Positions 16,831 through 24,826 of a stretch of DNA of 64,000 bases are shown in pieces. The stretch is from an uncultured Akkermansia sp. (GTDB lineage Bacteria > Verrucomicrobiota > Verrucomicrobiia > Verrucomicrobiales > Akkermansiaceae). The translations under genes and the position numbers were made by a program. The notes under the pieces were generated by a model. It did no database searches and was not told the DNA's origin. It worked only from the letters and a program-made list of their open reading frames with translations. The stretch is taken from positions 1 to 64,000 of the forward strand of contig CAJKMG010000001.1 of assembly GCA_905200945.1 (NCBI GenBank), written 5' to 3'. Position 1 is the stretch's first letter. Every line of letters starts with the position of its first letter.

Positions 16831-17349
16831 ATGCAGACAGGTATCATCAGGGGAATATCCGTTCTGGCCGGGCTGCTATGGCTGGCATCCTGCTCATCCT
16901 CTCCCAAAAGCCGGGACTATCCGGGCTACATGACCCGCCCCTATACCATCCGGGGGCACCGCTACCATCCCATGAACGTGGAACAGGCGCTGACGTATGA
17001 ACAAACAGGAATTGCCTCCCATTACAATGAATGCGCCCTTTGGGGGCTCATCAGCGGAAAAACGGCCATCGGAGAAAACGTGCGCCCCTGGCACCTGCAC
17101 GCGGCGCACCCCACCCTTCCCCTCCCGTGCGAAGTGCTCGTTCAATCCCTCCGAACAGGCAAAACGGTGAAAGTCCGCGTGAACGACCGGGGGCCTTTCA
17201 TCAAAAACAGAATCATAGACCTTAGTGAAGAAGCCGCAGAACGGCTGGACATGAAGCACCATGGGCTGGACAAAGTCAGAATTACTGTCCTTTCCGTAGG
17301 AGACGGAAAATGGAAAAGAAAAGCTCCCCCTTGCGCCACACCGGCCTGA
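16831..17349 (+). CDS. rlpA: RlpA-like septal ring lipoprotein
   Basis: 172 aa from the ATG at 16831. The frame is open upstream to 16585, but only this start gives a lipoprotein signal with lipobox LASC (Cys about residue 21) and a TATAAT directly before it. A double-psi beta-barrel domain (about 50-165) contains GIASHYNE, ASGKTA-like SGKTAIGE, the AAHPTLPLP block and VRVNDRGPF with the conserved Asp. RlpA proteins cleave naked peptidoglycan strands at the septum. There is no SPOR domain, so localisation would need another signal. Confidence 0.85.
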   Translation: MQTGIIRGISVLAGLLWLASCSSSPKSRDYPGYMTRPYTIRGHRYHPMNVEQALTYEQTGIASHYNECALWGLISGKTAIGENVRPWHLHAAHPTLPLPCEVLVQSLRTGKTVKVRVNDRGPFIKNRIIDLSEEAAERLDMKHHGLDKVRITVLSVGDGKWKRKAPPCATPA

Positions 17350-17353
17350 TTCT

Positions 17354-18259
17354 CTACTTCAACACATTCCGTGTGGTCCTAAAATGCATCTTAGCCACCT
17401 TGGGCAGCATTTCTTCCCCATGCAGGGCCACCAGCTGGCGCGCGGCCTTCACCACTTGGCCTGAAGCCCCCAGCGGAAACTTCATGCCGGCGCTCTCCCC
17501 CGCCGCATCCATCCAGTTCACAAAACGTTCACGCGCCAGAATGGATGCCGCAGCCACAGCCACATCACTCTCCGCCCGGACACGCTGTTCCAGCCGGATA
17601 GACATCTTCTTGGCGGCAAGCGCCCTCTTTAGAACAAATGGATTGGCGAACTGGTCGCTCAACGCCATGGGGCAATCCGGCACTTTGGCCGTCAGCCCCT
17701 CAATCACCGTGGCATGCCCCCAGGCCAGAAAACGGTTCAAATTCCCGAACTCCGGATAAAGTTGATTATACCGTTCCGGACCGATGCTTACCAAATGAAA
17801 CCGGATGCCAGGCACCCTGCGTATCCCCTCCGCCAGTAAACGGATTCTGGAAGAAGACCCTACCAGCTTGCTGTCGCAAACGCCCAGTTTGCTCAAGGCG
17901 GCTCCGATGTCCCCGTCCACATAAACGCCAGCCACCACCAGTGGGCCGAAATAATCTCCTTTTCCGCTCTCATCAATGCCGAAGTGGGGGACAAAACCGC
18001 CTCCTTCCTCTATCTCCTCCGGCTGGGACAAAACTCCGGTCACCTGCGGTTCCAGCGTAAACTCTATAAAATCATCCGTTCCCTTTCCCTGCAAAAGAAG
18101 CTTGTTTTTCTTCTCGTAAACCGTCGCCAGCAGGGAAGGCCCGGCAAAAGAAAAACGCGCATAGGGCACCTCTCTTCTTTCAAACCCCCTTTCCTCAAGA
18201 ATGGACTCAAGCCTTCCGGCCTGGGCGTCAGTCAGCATGGTTGTAAACGTGGTTCGCAT
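17354..18259 (-). CDS. rnhC: Ribonuclease HIII
   Basis: 301 aa from the ATG at 18259, which has a strong GGGAGGG Shine-Dalgarno sequence 4 nt upstream. It removes RNA from RNA-DNA hybrids. An N-terminal TBP-like substrate-binding domain (about 1-90, MLTDAQAGRLESILEERGF) is diagnostic of HIII versus HII. The catalytic part starts GIDESGKGDYFGPLVVAGVY and includes ICD-type CDSKLVGSSSRIR and SDVAVAAASILARERF. Convergent with rlpA, only 4 nt apart, and divergent from the HU gene. Confidence 0.93.
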   Translation of the reverse strand: MRTTFTTMLTDAQAGRLESILEERGFERREVPYARFSFAGPSLLATVYEKKNKLLLQGKGTDDFIEFTLEPQVTGVLSQPEEIEEGGGFVPHFGIDESGKGDYFGPLVVAGVYVDGDIGAALSKLGVCDSKLVGSSSRIRLLAEGIRRVPGIRFHLVSIGPERYNQLYPEFGNLNRFLAWGHATVIEGLTAKVPDCPMALSDQFANPFVLKRALAAKKMSIRLEQRVRAESDVAVAAASILARERFVNWMDAAGESAGMKFPLGASGQVVKAARQLVALHGEEMLPKVAKMHFRTTRNVLK

Positions 18260-18394
18260 ATATCCCTCCCGGTGCCGGAATACTCCGGCGGCAAGCAATG
18301 GAAGCATCCCAACTCTTCCGGTCAAGCAAAATTCCCGTATCGCTCGGTTGAGGACGTAAAAATCCAGCATGCCACGGATTATGTGATTTTTTAG

Positions 18395-18423
18395 GAGACA
18401 AATCACGCACGCTGAACTATAAA
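18395..18423 (+). promoter_or_regulatory. Promoter of the HU gene
   Basis: GAGACA, 17 nt, TATAAA, giving a leader of about 25 nt before the ATG at 18455. This contrasts with the leaderless genes nearby. The 195-nt divergent region otherwise shows nothing distinct. Confidence 0.4.
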
Positions 18424-18454
18424 ACTCATACATTCATATCATTCTGCACTCCAT

Positions 18455-18760
18455 ATGGCTAAAACATTAACAAAACGAGACCTCGTTAACAAAATCAGCG
18501 CCGAAACCAACTTCACCCAGATTGAAGTGTTCGACATCGTACAGCGTGCCGTGGACATTATCTCCAGCACCCTTGCTGAAGGCGACCGTGTGGTGATTCG
18601 CAATTTCGGAACCTTCCAGGTGAAGGAAGTGAAACCCAAAGTAGGCCGCAACCCCAAAAATCCCGACCAGGATGTGCCGATTCCGGCCCGTTCCGTTGTC
18701 AAATTCAAAGTTGGCAAGGAATTGAAGGACCAGGTCGCCAAGCTGACCGCTTCCAAGTAA
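18455..18760 (+). CDS. HU/IHF family DNA-binding protein
   Basis: 101 aa. Small basic dimeric nucleoid protein that bends DNA. It has the HU/IHF fold with the core FGTFQVKEVKPKVGRNPKNP (the arm region with the conserved Pro) and the C-terminal helix VVKFKVGKELKDQV. The N terminus MAKTLTKRDLVNKISAETN is typical. Short C-terminal extension. It is monocistronic, with a clear promoter and a strong terminator, as expected for a highly expressed gene. Confidence 0.94.
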   Translation: MAKTLTKRDLVNKISAETNFTQIEVFDIVQRAVDIISSTLAEGDRVVIRNFGTFQVKEVKPKVGRNPKNPDQDVPIPARSVVKFKVGKELKDQVAKLTASK

Positions 18761-18790
18761 TCCCCTGCAGGGATCAGACAAATTACTCTG

Positions 18791-18823
18791 GGCGTCTCCA
18801 TCAAGCAATGGAGACGCCTTTTT
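18791..18823 (+). terminator. Terminator of the HU gene
   Basis: GGCGTCTCCAT pairs with ATGGAGACGCC (11 bp, 6-nt loop), followed by TTTTT. Textbook intrinsic terminator. Confidence 0.85.
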
Positions 18824-18825
18824 GT

Positions 18826-18856
18826 TTGCAATTTGTGCGCCATTCGGGAATATAAG
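18826..18856 (+). promoter_or_regulatory. Promoter of the repeat lipoprotein gene
   Basis: TTGCAA, 19 nt, TATAAG, then 5 nt to the GTG at 18862 (11 nt to the ATG at 18868). Same TTGCA-N19 layout as rlpA and the beta-galactosidase gene. Confidence 0.4.
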
Positions 18857-18861
18857 GAACC

Positions 18862-19500
18862 GTGAGCATGTTCTGGATACAGCACCTTCTTCTGATTGCC
18901 GTCGCAGCGCTTTGCTCCTGTGCCACAGAACGCACGGTAGCCACAAACTTTCAGCCCCGGCAACGCCCTGATTCTGAAAAAACGGACGCAGAGCTGATGG
19001 ATGCTCTGGAAGCGAAATTCGCCGGCGGCTTCGGCCAGCAGACGGACAAGGAAGGAAACACCAGGATGGTGTCTCAGAAACGGAGTTCCTTTGAAGGGCT
19101 CCGGTACAGCGGCAACACGTCTCAAATCGAAAAAAAGGCTTTTGAAACCGCCTCTTTTGAAAAAAAGAAATTTGACGGCGCCTCCACCCGGTTTGAAACG
19201 AAAAAATGGGACGGCATTAAATCCTTCACGGATGACAAACTGGAAACGCCGGACTTCATCGCCCGTGCCAGGGGAGTAAACACTCACTCTTGGCAGGATG
19301 CCTCCAAACGATACGCCACGCAGCAATCCGACTTTCAGGGACGCTCCTGGAAAGAGGCGGGCAAAAACCTCAGCCGTACTGTAAACCGGGACATTGAAGC
19401 CAAAAGACAAAGCTTTGGACAGCCAACTATCATGAGTGCGCGGCAGGCCCAGGCACATACTATTCAGGAAACGCGGGAAATGATGGGACGCACGGACTGA
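18862..19500 (+). CDS. Lipoprotein with degenerate K/F-rich repeats
   Basis: 212 aa from the GTG at 18862, or 210 from the ATG at 18868. A lipoprotein signal ends with lipobox ALCSC (Cys about 20). I do not recognise a family. The central part (about 88-130) consists of loose repeats of about 10 residues with the pattern F-E-x-K-K-[AFW]-[DE] (EKKAFETA, EKKKFDGA, ETKKWDGI). The rest is charged and polar, rich in Gln, Arg and Ser, and predicted mostly helical or disordered. Probably an envelope protein. It has its own promoter and the HU terminator lies just before it. Confidence 0.65.
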   Translation: MSMFWIQHLLLIAVAALCSCATERTVATNFQPRQRPDSEKTDAELMDALEAKFAGGFGQQTDKEGNTRMVSQKRSSFEGLRYSGNTSQIEKKAFETASFEKKKFDGASTRFETKKWDGIKSFTDDKLETPDFIARARGVNTHSWQDASKRYATQQSDFQGRSWKEAGKNLSRTVNRDIEAKRQSFGQPTIMSARQAQAHTIQETREMMGRTD

Positions 19501-19542
19501 TGCGCCGATGTTTCAGACGTAATCCCATGCCACATTTCAGAT

Positions 19543-19572
19543 TCGACATTGTTTTCAGCAGCCATCTATAAT
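19543..19572 (+). promoter_or_regulatory. Promoter of the 87-aa protein, leaderless
   Basis: TCGACA, 18 nt, perfect TATAAT (19567-19572), then 7 nt to a GTG start at 19580. Confidence 0.45.
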
Positions 19573-19579
19573 TCCGCCC

Positions 19580-19843
19580 GTGAGTGCCAAAGATGTTCCA
19601 CCGTCCATCACCCTGCCTACCAGCGACTACTATACCATTGTCAAAATGAGCAATCATGCCGTCGTAGGAGTATTCCGCCAGCATGTCTTTGCGCGCCGCA
19701 GCACGCGCCGTTATGCGCCCCCCATCCCTGAAGAACACGACTCCTATTGCGTTAAAAGAACTCCGGAGCGTGTCATGGTCCAAATCTTTCATGACGGCAA
19801 CGAAGTTTACCGTTGCATTTTTGTCCCGCCTGCCGATTATTGA
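19580..19843 (+). CDS. Unknown 87-aa protein
   Basis: 87 aa with a GTG start at 19580 placed by the TATAAT just upstream. No signal peptide, no membrane helix, no family I recognise. It has a basic middle (RQHVFARRSTRRY) and a strand-rich C-terminal part (RVMVQIFHDGNEVYRCIFV). It ends 13 nt before the ATG of the next lipoprotein gene, so the two are likely cotranscribed. Could be a small cytosolic partner; function unknown. Confidence 0.5.
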   Translation: MSAKDVPPSITLPTSDYYTIVKMSNHAVVGVFRQHVFARRSTRRYAPPIPEEHDSYCVKRTPERVMVQIFHDGNEVYRCIFVPPADY

Positions 19844-19856
19844 CGGCAGGACAACC

Positions 19857-20300
19857 ATGAAAGCTCCTTTTTTCAGTCCGGCCTTCTGCCTCATTACAAG
19901 CCTGATTACAGCCTGCTCTTCCCCATCCGGCCCCAATGCGTGGACGCCGGTCACTTCCGGCCTGCCGCGTGCACCCATCCCCCAGAACGAAGTTCTGGTC
20001 ATTGACGAATACCCCATGGGGGAATACACCAACGTGGGGCATTTTAACGGGCCTGAAGGGCGCATTGTCCATGTCTCCATGGAAGACAAGGAACTAATCG
20101 ACTACTTCACCAGGGAAGCTGCGGCCATGGGGGGCAATACCGTCGTCATCAGGGAACCGCGCATCCGCTACCGTTCCGGCGAAGGCAAGAGCAGCCGGGT
20201 GGACGTCATCTATGTTCGGGAAGAAATGGGAACACACGGGGCGGAAGACCTGGGCATGGACTCACTCCCCATTGATGAAGAATCCCTGCGGATTTATTAG
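19857..20300 (+). CDS. Unknown lipoprotein
   Basis: 147 aa from the ATG at 19857. The lipoprotein signal ends in LITACSS (Cys about 20). The mature part has EVLVIDEYPMGEYTNVGHF and a block AAAMGGNTVVIREPRIRY, which recalls small YbjQ-like or RcsF-like envelope proteins where a GGN(A/T) turn is common, but I cannot assign a family. The acidic C terminus ends DEESLRIY. Follows the 87-aa gene closely; convergent with the TonB cluster downstream. Confidence 0.55.
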   Translation: MKAPFFSPAFCLITSLITACSSPSGPNAWTPVTSGLPRAPIPQNEVLVIDEYPMGEYTNVGHFNGPEGRIVHVSMEDKELIDYFTREAAAMGGNTVVIREPRIRYRSGEGKSSRVDVIYVREEMGTHGAEDLGMDSLPIDEESLRIY

Positions 20301-20345
20301 TTCCGCCGGAATCTTCCCGTGCGACCTTTCCCGCCCGGAATTTTC

Positions 20346-20561
20346 TCAGCCCCTTCTATTGGCCGCACCGCAATGCGGACACTCTGCGCGGGAATTCCCA
20401 TCCTCCATATAAAACCGGAACCCGCATATCCGGCACTGAAACCTGCGCCTCCGATTCAGAAAAAATCTTATCCACCCCACAACCAGGCAAACAAACACCA
20501 CGGCGCAAAAACTGCCGGCGGCCAGTAAAAACAGGCGCAGCAGAAAATCATGGGGATTCAT
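20346..20561 (-). CDS. Small membrane protein with zinc ribbon
   Basis: 71 aa from the ATG at 20561. One membrane helix (about 7-31, LFLLAAGSFCAVVFVCLVVGW) precedes a basic stretch and a compact zinc ribbon with CRIC...CPHC spacing. It starts 2 nt after the TonB-like gene ends, so it is the last gene of the exbB-exbD-tonB operon. No known function. An inner-membrane accessory of the TonB complex is one guess. Confidence 0.6.
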   Translation of the reverse strand: MNPHDFLLRLFLLAAGSFCAVVFVCLVVGWIRFFLNRRRRFQCRICGFRFYMEDGNSRAECPHCGAANRRG

Positions 20562-20563
20562 GC

Positions 20564-21328
20564 TCACGGCTCTTCCTCCTTCCATTCGATGGACATGGTG
20601 CCGCTCCGCGGTTCCCGGGACGGAACCCAGCGCAAAGACCGGGCAAACCTCATGGCTGACTCATCCGCGCCATTACTGCCGGAAGACTCCAGCAACAACA
20701 CTTGAGAAGGAACACCCCAGACATCCACCACCACAAAAAAATCACTCCTTAGCCCCGTGTGATCTTCACTTCTGGAAAAACCGGACAGGGAACCGGCCGT
20801 AACAATCCGGCCGTCCAGCCCCGGAGAGCAAAAAGACAAATAGGGGATGCATGTTCCGGAAGCCTCCAAGGAAGGATTCATCATGGCACGTATATGAAAA
20901 TCCGGATGCTGCCACATACGCCAGACCTGATCCGCCACCGTGGGCACGGACAGGGGGGGAAGAGGTGCCAGAGAGGTATCTGCTGAACGCGGAGAAGGCA
21001 AAATCACGCCCATTTCCCCAGTCGGACCGGCTGTCACCGGATCAGCCCAGACGGGGCCTCTCACAGGCAGGGGAGTATTGCGCAGCACATACTGGTGCAG
21101 GCGAGGGTGATCCGCAGGCAGCAGCACCACGGCACCCGGCTGATCCCCCCTGCTGCGGATTTCCGGCATCTCCACATGAACAAAAAGGGCGGCAGTAAAA
21201 GCGCAAACGCCAAAAAAAAGCATCCACAGCAGAATACGCCAGCGCAGCATGCCGGTCTCCCTCCAGTCAAACGTCAATCCCAAATGAAGGTCGAAAATTT
21301 TATCCCGGCTCTTTTTATTCAGCTTCAT
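20564..21328 (-). CDS. TonB-like energy transducer
   Basis: 254 aa from the ATG at 21328. One membrane helix (about 30-50) with most of the protein periplasmic. The C-terminal 60 residues match the TonB C-terminal fold (VWGVPSQVLLLESSG...ADESAMRFARSLRWVPS). The linker is rather short and not PE/PK-rich, unlike classical TonB. It lies directly behind exbD and exbB, so the three form a proton-motive-force transducer for outer-membrane TonB-dependent receptors such as the one at 61147-63369. Named by context and C-terminal fold; no symbol assigned. Confidence 0.72.
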   Translation of the reverse strand: MKLNKKSRDKIFDLHLGLTFDWRETGMLRWRILLWMLFFGVCAFTAALFVHVEMPEIRSRGDQPGAVVLLPADHPRLHQYVLRNTPLPVRGPVWADPVTAGPTGEMGVILPSPRSADTSLAPLPPLSVPTVADQVWRMWQHPDFHIRAMMNPSLEASGTCIPYLSFCSPGLDGRIVTAGSLSGFSRSEDHTGLRSDFFVVVDVWGVPSQVLLLESSGSNGADESAMRFARSLRWVPSREPRSGTMSIEWKEEEP

Positions 21329-21347
21329 GAGGTAAAAAGGGGAAAAA

Positions 21348-21779
21348 TCAATCCGCGGGTTCGGCGGCAATATAACATGTCATTCCCTTGGCAAGCACCA
21401 TATCCACCAGCTGTTGTTCCAGGGCCCGTGAAACGGAATCATCCAAACGCAGGGCAATCCCCATACGGCTCCCATTCTCCCCATGCTCCCGGGAAATCCG
21501 GTCCAATTCTGAAGAAACGCCGGGCAGACCGCCTTCAATCAGGCGGTTCCCAATATAAAAAGCGGGCTGATCTCCAGCCGTAACTGAAATAAACTCCACA
21601 TCCCCTACAATATTCATCAGAAAATGAGAAGAAGGAGCCTTTACCTCATACCCGTACGCCATTCCCACACGGGAAGTCATGATCGTCAACACGCAAACAA
21701 GAACGACCAAATCCAGCAGGACGACCACCTGAATGAAAAACGCCCCGGCGGGCAATGTTGAGCGGGTCTTGATCTGCAT
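21348..21779 (-). CDS. ExbD/TolR family protein
   Basis: 143 aa from the ATG at 21779; the frame is open a little further up, overlapping the exbB-like stop. One N-terminal membrane helix (about 12-38, FIQVVVLLDLVVLVCVLTIM) contains an Asp, which fits the proton-path Asp of ExbD/TolR. The periplasmic C-terminal part ends VDMVLAKGMTCYIAAEPAD. Partner of the exbB-like gene immediately upstream and the TonB-like gene downstream. The sequence is divergent from textbook ExbD. Confidence 0.7.
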   Translation of the reverse strand: MQIKTRSTLPAGAFFIQVVVLLDLVVLVCVLTIMTSRVGMAYGYEVKAPSSHFLMNIVGDVEFISVTAGDQPAFYIGNRLIEGGLPGVSSELDRISREHGENGSRMGIALRLDDSVSRALEQQLVDMVLAKGMTCYIAAEPAD

Positions 21780-21803
21780 GCCTTTCCTCCTTCCCTGTTG
21801 CAC

Positions 21804-22454
21804 TCACATGCCCCGGCCGTTCATACTCTCCCCGGCCTCGCGTCTTTGCCGGGCATCACACACCAGGCAAACGGCCTCCGTGCCGGCCCGCTCCAGGGAA
21901 TGTACGATCTGGCGGGAACGGGAGGACAGGTAGGAATAAAACAAATAAGCGGGAATAGCAATGCTCAGCCCCAGGGCGGAACTAAGCAGGGCCTGGTAAA
22001 CGGCATCCGACATGGCGAGAGAGGGGGCCTTCCCTTCCAGAACACCCGGCTGGGAATAAAACCCCACCAGCCCCTGGATCGTCCCCAGCACTCCGATTAG
22101 AGGGCTTACCGTAGCCACCACCAGCAATCCGCGGATATTCTTTTCAATCTGAAACACCTCCATCTGCACGGAATCCTCTGCCACAGTCCGGAGCTCTTCA
22201 CGCCTCAATCCGGCATGAGCCAGTACGGAAGAAACTACGCGGGCCGCAGGTCCTGGCAAAATGGAAGCCTCATGCCGGGCCTCATCCGTCTTTCCGGCAT
22301 TTACCAGCTTGGAAATGCCTCTTAAAAAATCTCCAGTATTAATCTGAATCCTGTGAAAATATAAAATCCGCTCCGCAACAACCGCAAGTGCATAAACGGT
22401 CAGAACGCTCAAAACCCAGAACAACGGACCTATCTTGATGATCAATTCATTCAT
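21804..22454 (-). CDS. exbB: MotA/TolQ/ExbB proton channel protein
   Basis: 216 aa, the expected ExbB length, with three membrane helices (about 10-30, 105-135, 155-180). The family signature SPLIGVLGTIQGLVGFYS and the following SAMSDAVYQALLSSALGL-type helix (Thr/Ala-rich, lining the proton path) are clear. First gene of the exbB-exbD-tonB operon. It has a Shine-Dalgarno-like AGAGGG about 3 nt upstream of the ATG. TolQ is the alternative name; there are no tolB or pal genes nearby, which favours ExbB. Confidence 0.85.
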   Translation of the reverse strand: MNELIIKIGPLFWVLSVLTVYALAVVAERILYFHRIQINTGDFLRGISKLVNAGKTDEARHEASILPGPAARVVSSVLAHAGLRREELRTVAEDSVQMEVFQIEKNIRGLLVVATVSPLIGVLGTIQGLVGFYSQPGVLEGKAPSLAMSDAVYQALLSSALGLSIAIPAYLFYSYLSSRSRQIVHSLERAGTEAVCLVCDARQRREAGESMNGRGM

Positions 22455-22509
22455 AACCCTCTTTTTCGCGTTAGATCATGCACACTTCCCATGTAAATTC
22501 AACTCAAAC

Positions 22510-23235
22510 CTATGTGGCCCGGCAGCCAAGCTTCTGCAGCAGCCGCGTTCCCGCCCATAATAAAACGGAACCTATCCACAGCAGGGAACCGAAACCCAGG
22601 AGCCATACCGCATCAAACAGGCACATGCCGGAAAGCAGCACTGCCACGGCCGCTTGAACCCGGGGCCTGCCCGCCTCACGCCGTGCTACGGCGGAAATCA
22701 CGCAGGTAAACAAAAACAAACCGAAAGCATACCACAGCAAAGCCGGAGAAGGGACGGACTCCCCCCCCGAATGAGCAAATGCCAGACCGGCGGCCAGCAC
22801 CCACACCCCGCGGCACAACCCCATCAAAACAATGGAACCGCTCCACAACTTATGGAACACATTATACAGGGAAATCACAATCAACAATAAAGCCCCCACG
22901 GCAAACTCCCCGCCCAGCATCATATTCAGCAACAGACCGGACAACCCGGCCGCCAGAGACAACAGCCTCAGTACGTAAATGCTCACCGCACCACACGGCA
23001 CGGGGCGATCCGGATAACGGGCGGCATCCCATCCGGCATCCACGCGGTCATTCTCCCACATGCCATACAAATAAAAGCATAGTCCCATCAACACTACGCC
23101 CGCATACAGAGCGGGAGACGGCATCTCCGCCCCCCGGACGGAAGCCCACGCCGCCGCCGCATTGGTAAACAGCGTGGGAATATTGGCCGGACGGGAGGAA
23201 CGGAGCACTCCTCTCAATAAACGGCAATCATGCAT
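22510..23235 (-). CDS. UbiA family prenyltransferase-like protein
   Basis: 241 aa from the ATG at 23235. Multiple membrane helices. The first Asp-rich motif MWENDRVDAGWDAARYPDRPV corresponds to the NDxxDxxxD prenyl-diphosphate site of UbiA proteins, preceded by LLRGVLRSSRPANIPTLFTN, the usual N terminus. A second Asp motif is not obvious. The protein is shorter than UbiA (about 290). Possible roles are menaquinone or heme-lipid synthesis; the substrate is not determinable from context. Confidence 0.75.
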   Translation of the reverse strand: MHDCRLLRGVLRSSRPANIPTLFTNAAAAWASVRGAEMPSPALYAGVVLMGLCFYLYGMWENDRVDAGWDAARYPDRPVPCGAVSIYVLRLLSLAAGLSGLLLNMMLGGEFAVGALLLIVISLYNVFHKLWSGSIVLMGLCRGVWVLAAGLAFAHSGGESVPSPALLWYAFGLFLFTCVISAVARREAGRPRVQAAVAVLLSGMCLFDAVWLLGFGSLLWIGSVLLWAGTRLLQKLGCRAT

Positions 23236-23243
23236 CACCGCAT

Positions 23244-23272
23244 ACTGTACAGGAAAAAACGGCGATAACCAA
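23244..23272 (-). promoter_or_regulatory. Promoter of the UbiA-like gene, near-leaderless
   Basis: Minus strand: TTGGTT, 17 nt, TACAGT, then 8 nt to the ATG at 23235. No Shine-Dalgarno sequence. Confidence 0.45.
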
Positions 23273-23410
23273 GCACATCCACAGTCAGTAAAAGTGAGGG
23301 AATCGGCATCCCGCCCATACAGGTCAGTATCCATACATACCCAGAAATAGATTGTCTTTGCGGGGCGGGCCCCTATCATGCCGGAGGCATTAAAAATACT
23401 TTTCTCTCCC

Positions 23411-24529
23411 ATGAATATCAGGACCCACATCCAGGCGCTTCTCATCTGTACCATGCCCCTGTCCGTGCAGGGACAAAGCATCGTGGATTCACGGGCCTCC
23501 CTTCCACGGGCCGTCCAGCTTCATGGAGATGAAGGCAGAGAAACAGTACGGCCAGACGAATCCAAGCGCATCTCTCCGGATGAAGTGCCGGCCTCCCGCG
23601 TTCAGCCTCAGCGAATCGTCAACCGGATTGCCGCCACAGTCAACGGCCGCCCCATCACTGCCAATGAAGTCAGCGTGCGTCTCATGCCCATTGGAGCACA
23701 GCTCGCGGCTCAGTACCCCAAACAGGGTCCCGAATTTTACAAACAACTCGCCTTGGCGAAAAAAAACATCATTGAAGACCTGGTGGAAAGAGAACTGCTC
23801 CGTAACGAATTTGAAGGCATGGGCGGCGTCATTAGAGACTCTCTCATTGACCAGGAAGTCAACCGTACCATCCTGACCACCTTCAATGGAGATCGCTCCG
23901 CCTTCCTGAAAAATCTGAGCCTCTCCGGCATGACCATCCGCGCTTTTCGGGAAATGACGAAAAAACAGCTCCAGGTTCAGATTATGCGGGCCTCCAAATA
24001 CGACCAGGAAATACCGCCTACTCCGGAGGAAATACAGCAGGAATACGAGGCTACCAAAGAACAATACCGGGACCTGACCAAAGACAAAATCAAATTCAAG
24101 AAAATCTTCATTCCTATGCTGGGGGATGACTCCGCCTCCACGCCGGAAGTACAGCTTAACCTGGCGGAACTCATCGCCAAGGAAATCAAATCCAAAAACG
24201 CCACCTTTGAGGAAATGGCCAAACGCTACTCCAAGGATTTATATGCGGAAAAAGGCGGTGACTGGCCCGTTACGGAACGCTCCACGCTCTCCCCGGAATC
24301 CGCTGCCATCATCTTTGGCGCACAGCCTGGCGAAATCATTGGACCGCTGGTGGACTCCACCGGCTTCACCATCGTATTGGTGGAAAAAAAGGAACTGGCG
24401 CCTCCGCCCCCCCTCTCCGCCATCAAGGAGCAGATTGACATCATGGCGCGCAACAAACGCAGCAATGAACGTTATAAAAAATGGGTGGAACGCCTCCGGA
24501 AAAAAGCCATCGTCAAAATATACATCTGA
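23411..24529 (+). CDS. SurA-like periplasmic peptidylprolyl isomerase
   Basis: 372 aa from the ATG at 23411. Signal peptide (about 1-22, MNIRTHIQALLICTMPLSVQ). A SurA N-terminal-type domain (about 70-190, IAATVNGRPITANEVSVRLM) is followed by a parvulin rotamase domain (about 215-330, with KIKFKKIFIP and SKDLYAEKGGDWPVTE) and a short basic C-terminal helix. Folds or chaperones outer-membrane proteins. A single parvulin domain rather than the two of E. coli SurA. Followed by a very GC-rich hairpin. Confidence 0.85.
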   Translation: MNIRTHIQALLICTMPLSVQGQSIVDSRASLPRAVQLHGDEGRETVRPDESKRISPDEVPASRVQPQRIVNRIAATVNGRPITANEVSVRLMPIGAQLAAQYPKQGPEFYKQLALAKKNIIEDLVERELLRNEFEGMGGVIRDSLIDQEVNRTILTTFNGDRSAFLKNLSLSGMTIRAFREMTKKQLQVQIMRASKYDQEIPPTPEEIQQEYEATKEQYRDLTKDKIKFKKIFIPMLGDDSASTPEVQLNLAELIAKEIKSKNATFEEMAKRYSKDLYAEKGGDWPVTERSTLSPESAAIIFGAQPGEIIGPLVDSTGFTIVLVEKKELAPPPPLSAIKEQIDIMARNKRSNERYKKWVERLRKKAIVKIYI

Positions 24530-24550
24530 CTTTTTCTCCTTCCTCCCGTT

Positions 24551-24584
24551 GCCGGACCGGCCCATTCAGCAAGGCCGGTCCGGC
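24551..24584 (+). terminator. Terminator of the SurA-like gene
   Basis: Perfect 12-bp stem GCCGGACCGGCC / GGCCGGTCCGGC with a 10-nt loop, followed by the T-rich GTTCTCTCTTTC. The rest of 24585-24785 shows no gene. Confidence 0.6.
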
Positions 24585-24788
24585 GTTCTCTCTTTCATTC
24601 CCCCGTTTCCCTGGCCGCCGGCCGTTCCGTCCGCTCTCCTTCTCATAACCGGGGCATCTTCCGCTGGCCCATATCTCCGGAAGACGCCTTCATACATAAC
24701 TGGACGGCTTCGGCAAGTCATCCCGCCTGACGCGTGAAACCCTGTTGACGGAATCCAGGCTGAAACCGGATTCCTCTGAATAAAAATC

Positions 24789-24819
24789 TTGCAAGATCGC
24801 AAATTTCCAGTCGTAATAT
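24789..24819 (+). promoter_or_regulatory. Promoter of the GH2 gene, leaderless
   Basis: TTGCAA, 19 nt, TAATAT, 7 nt, ATG at 24827. Matches the TTGCA-N19 layout seen at rlpA and at the repeat lipoprotein. Confidence 0.4.
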
Positions 24820-24826
24820 CACAGAT

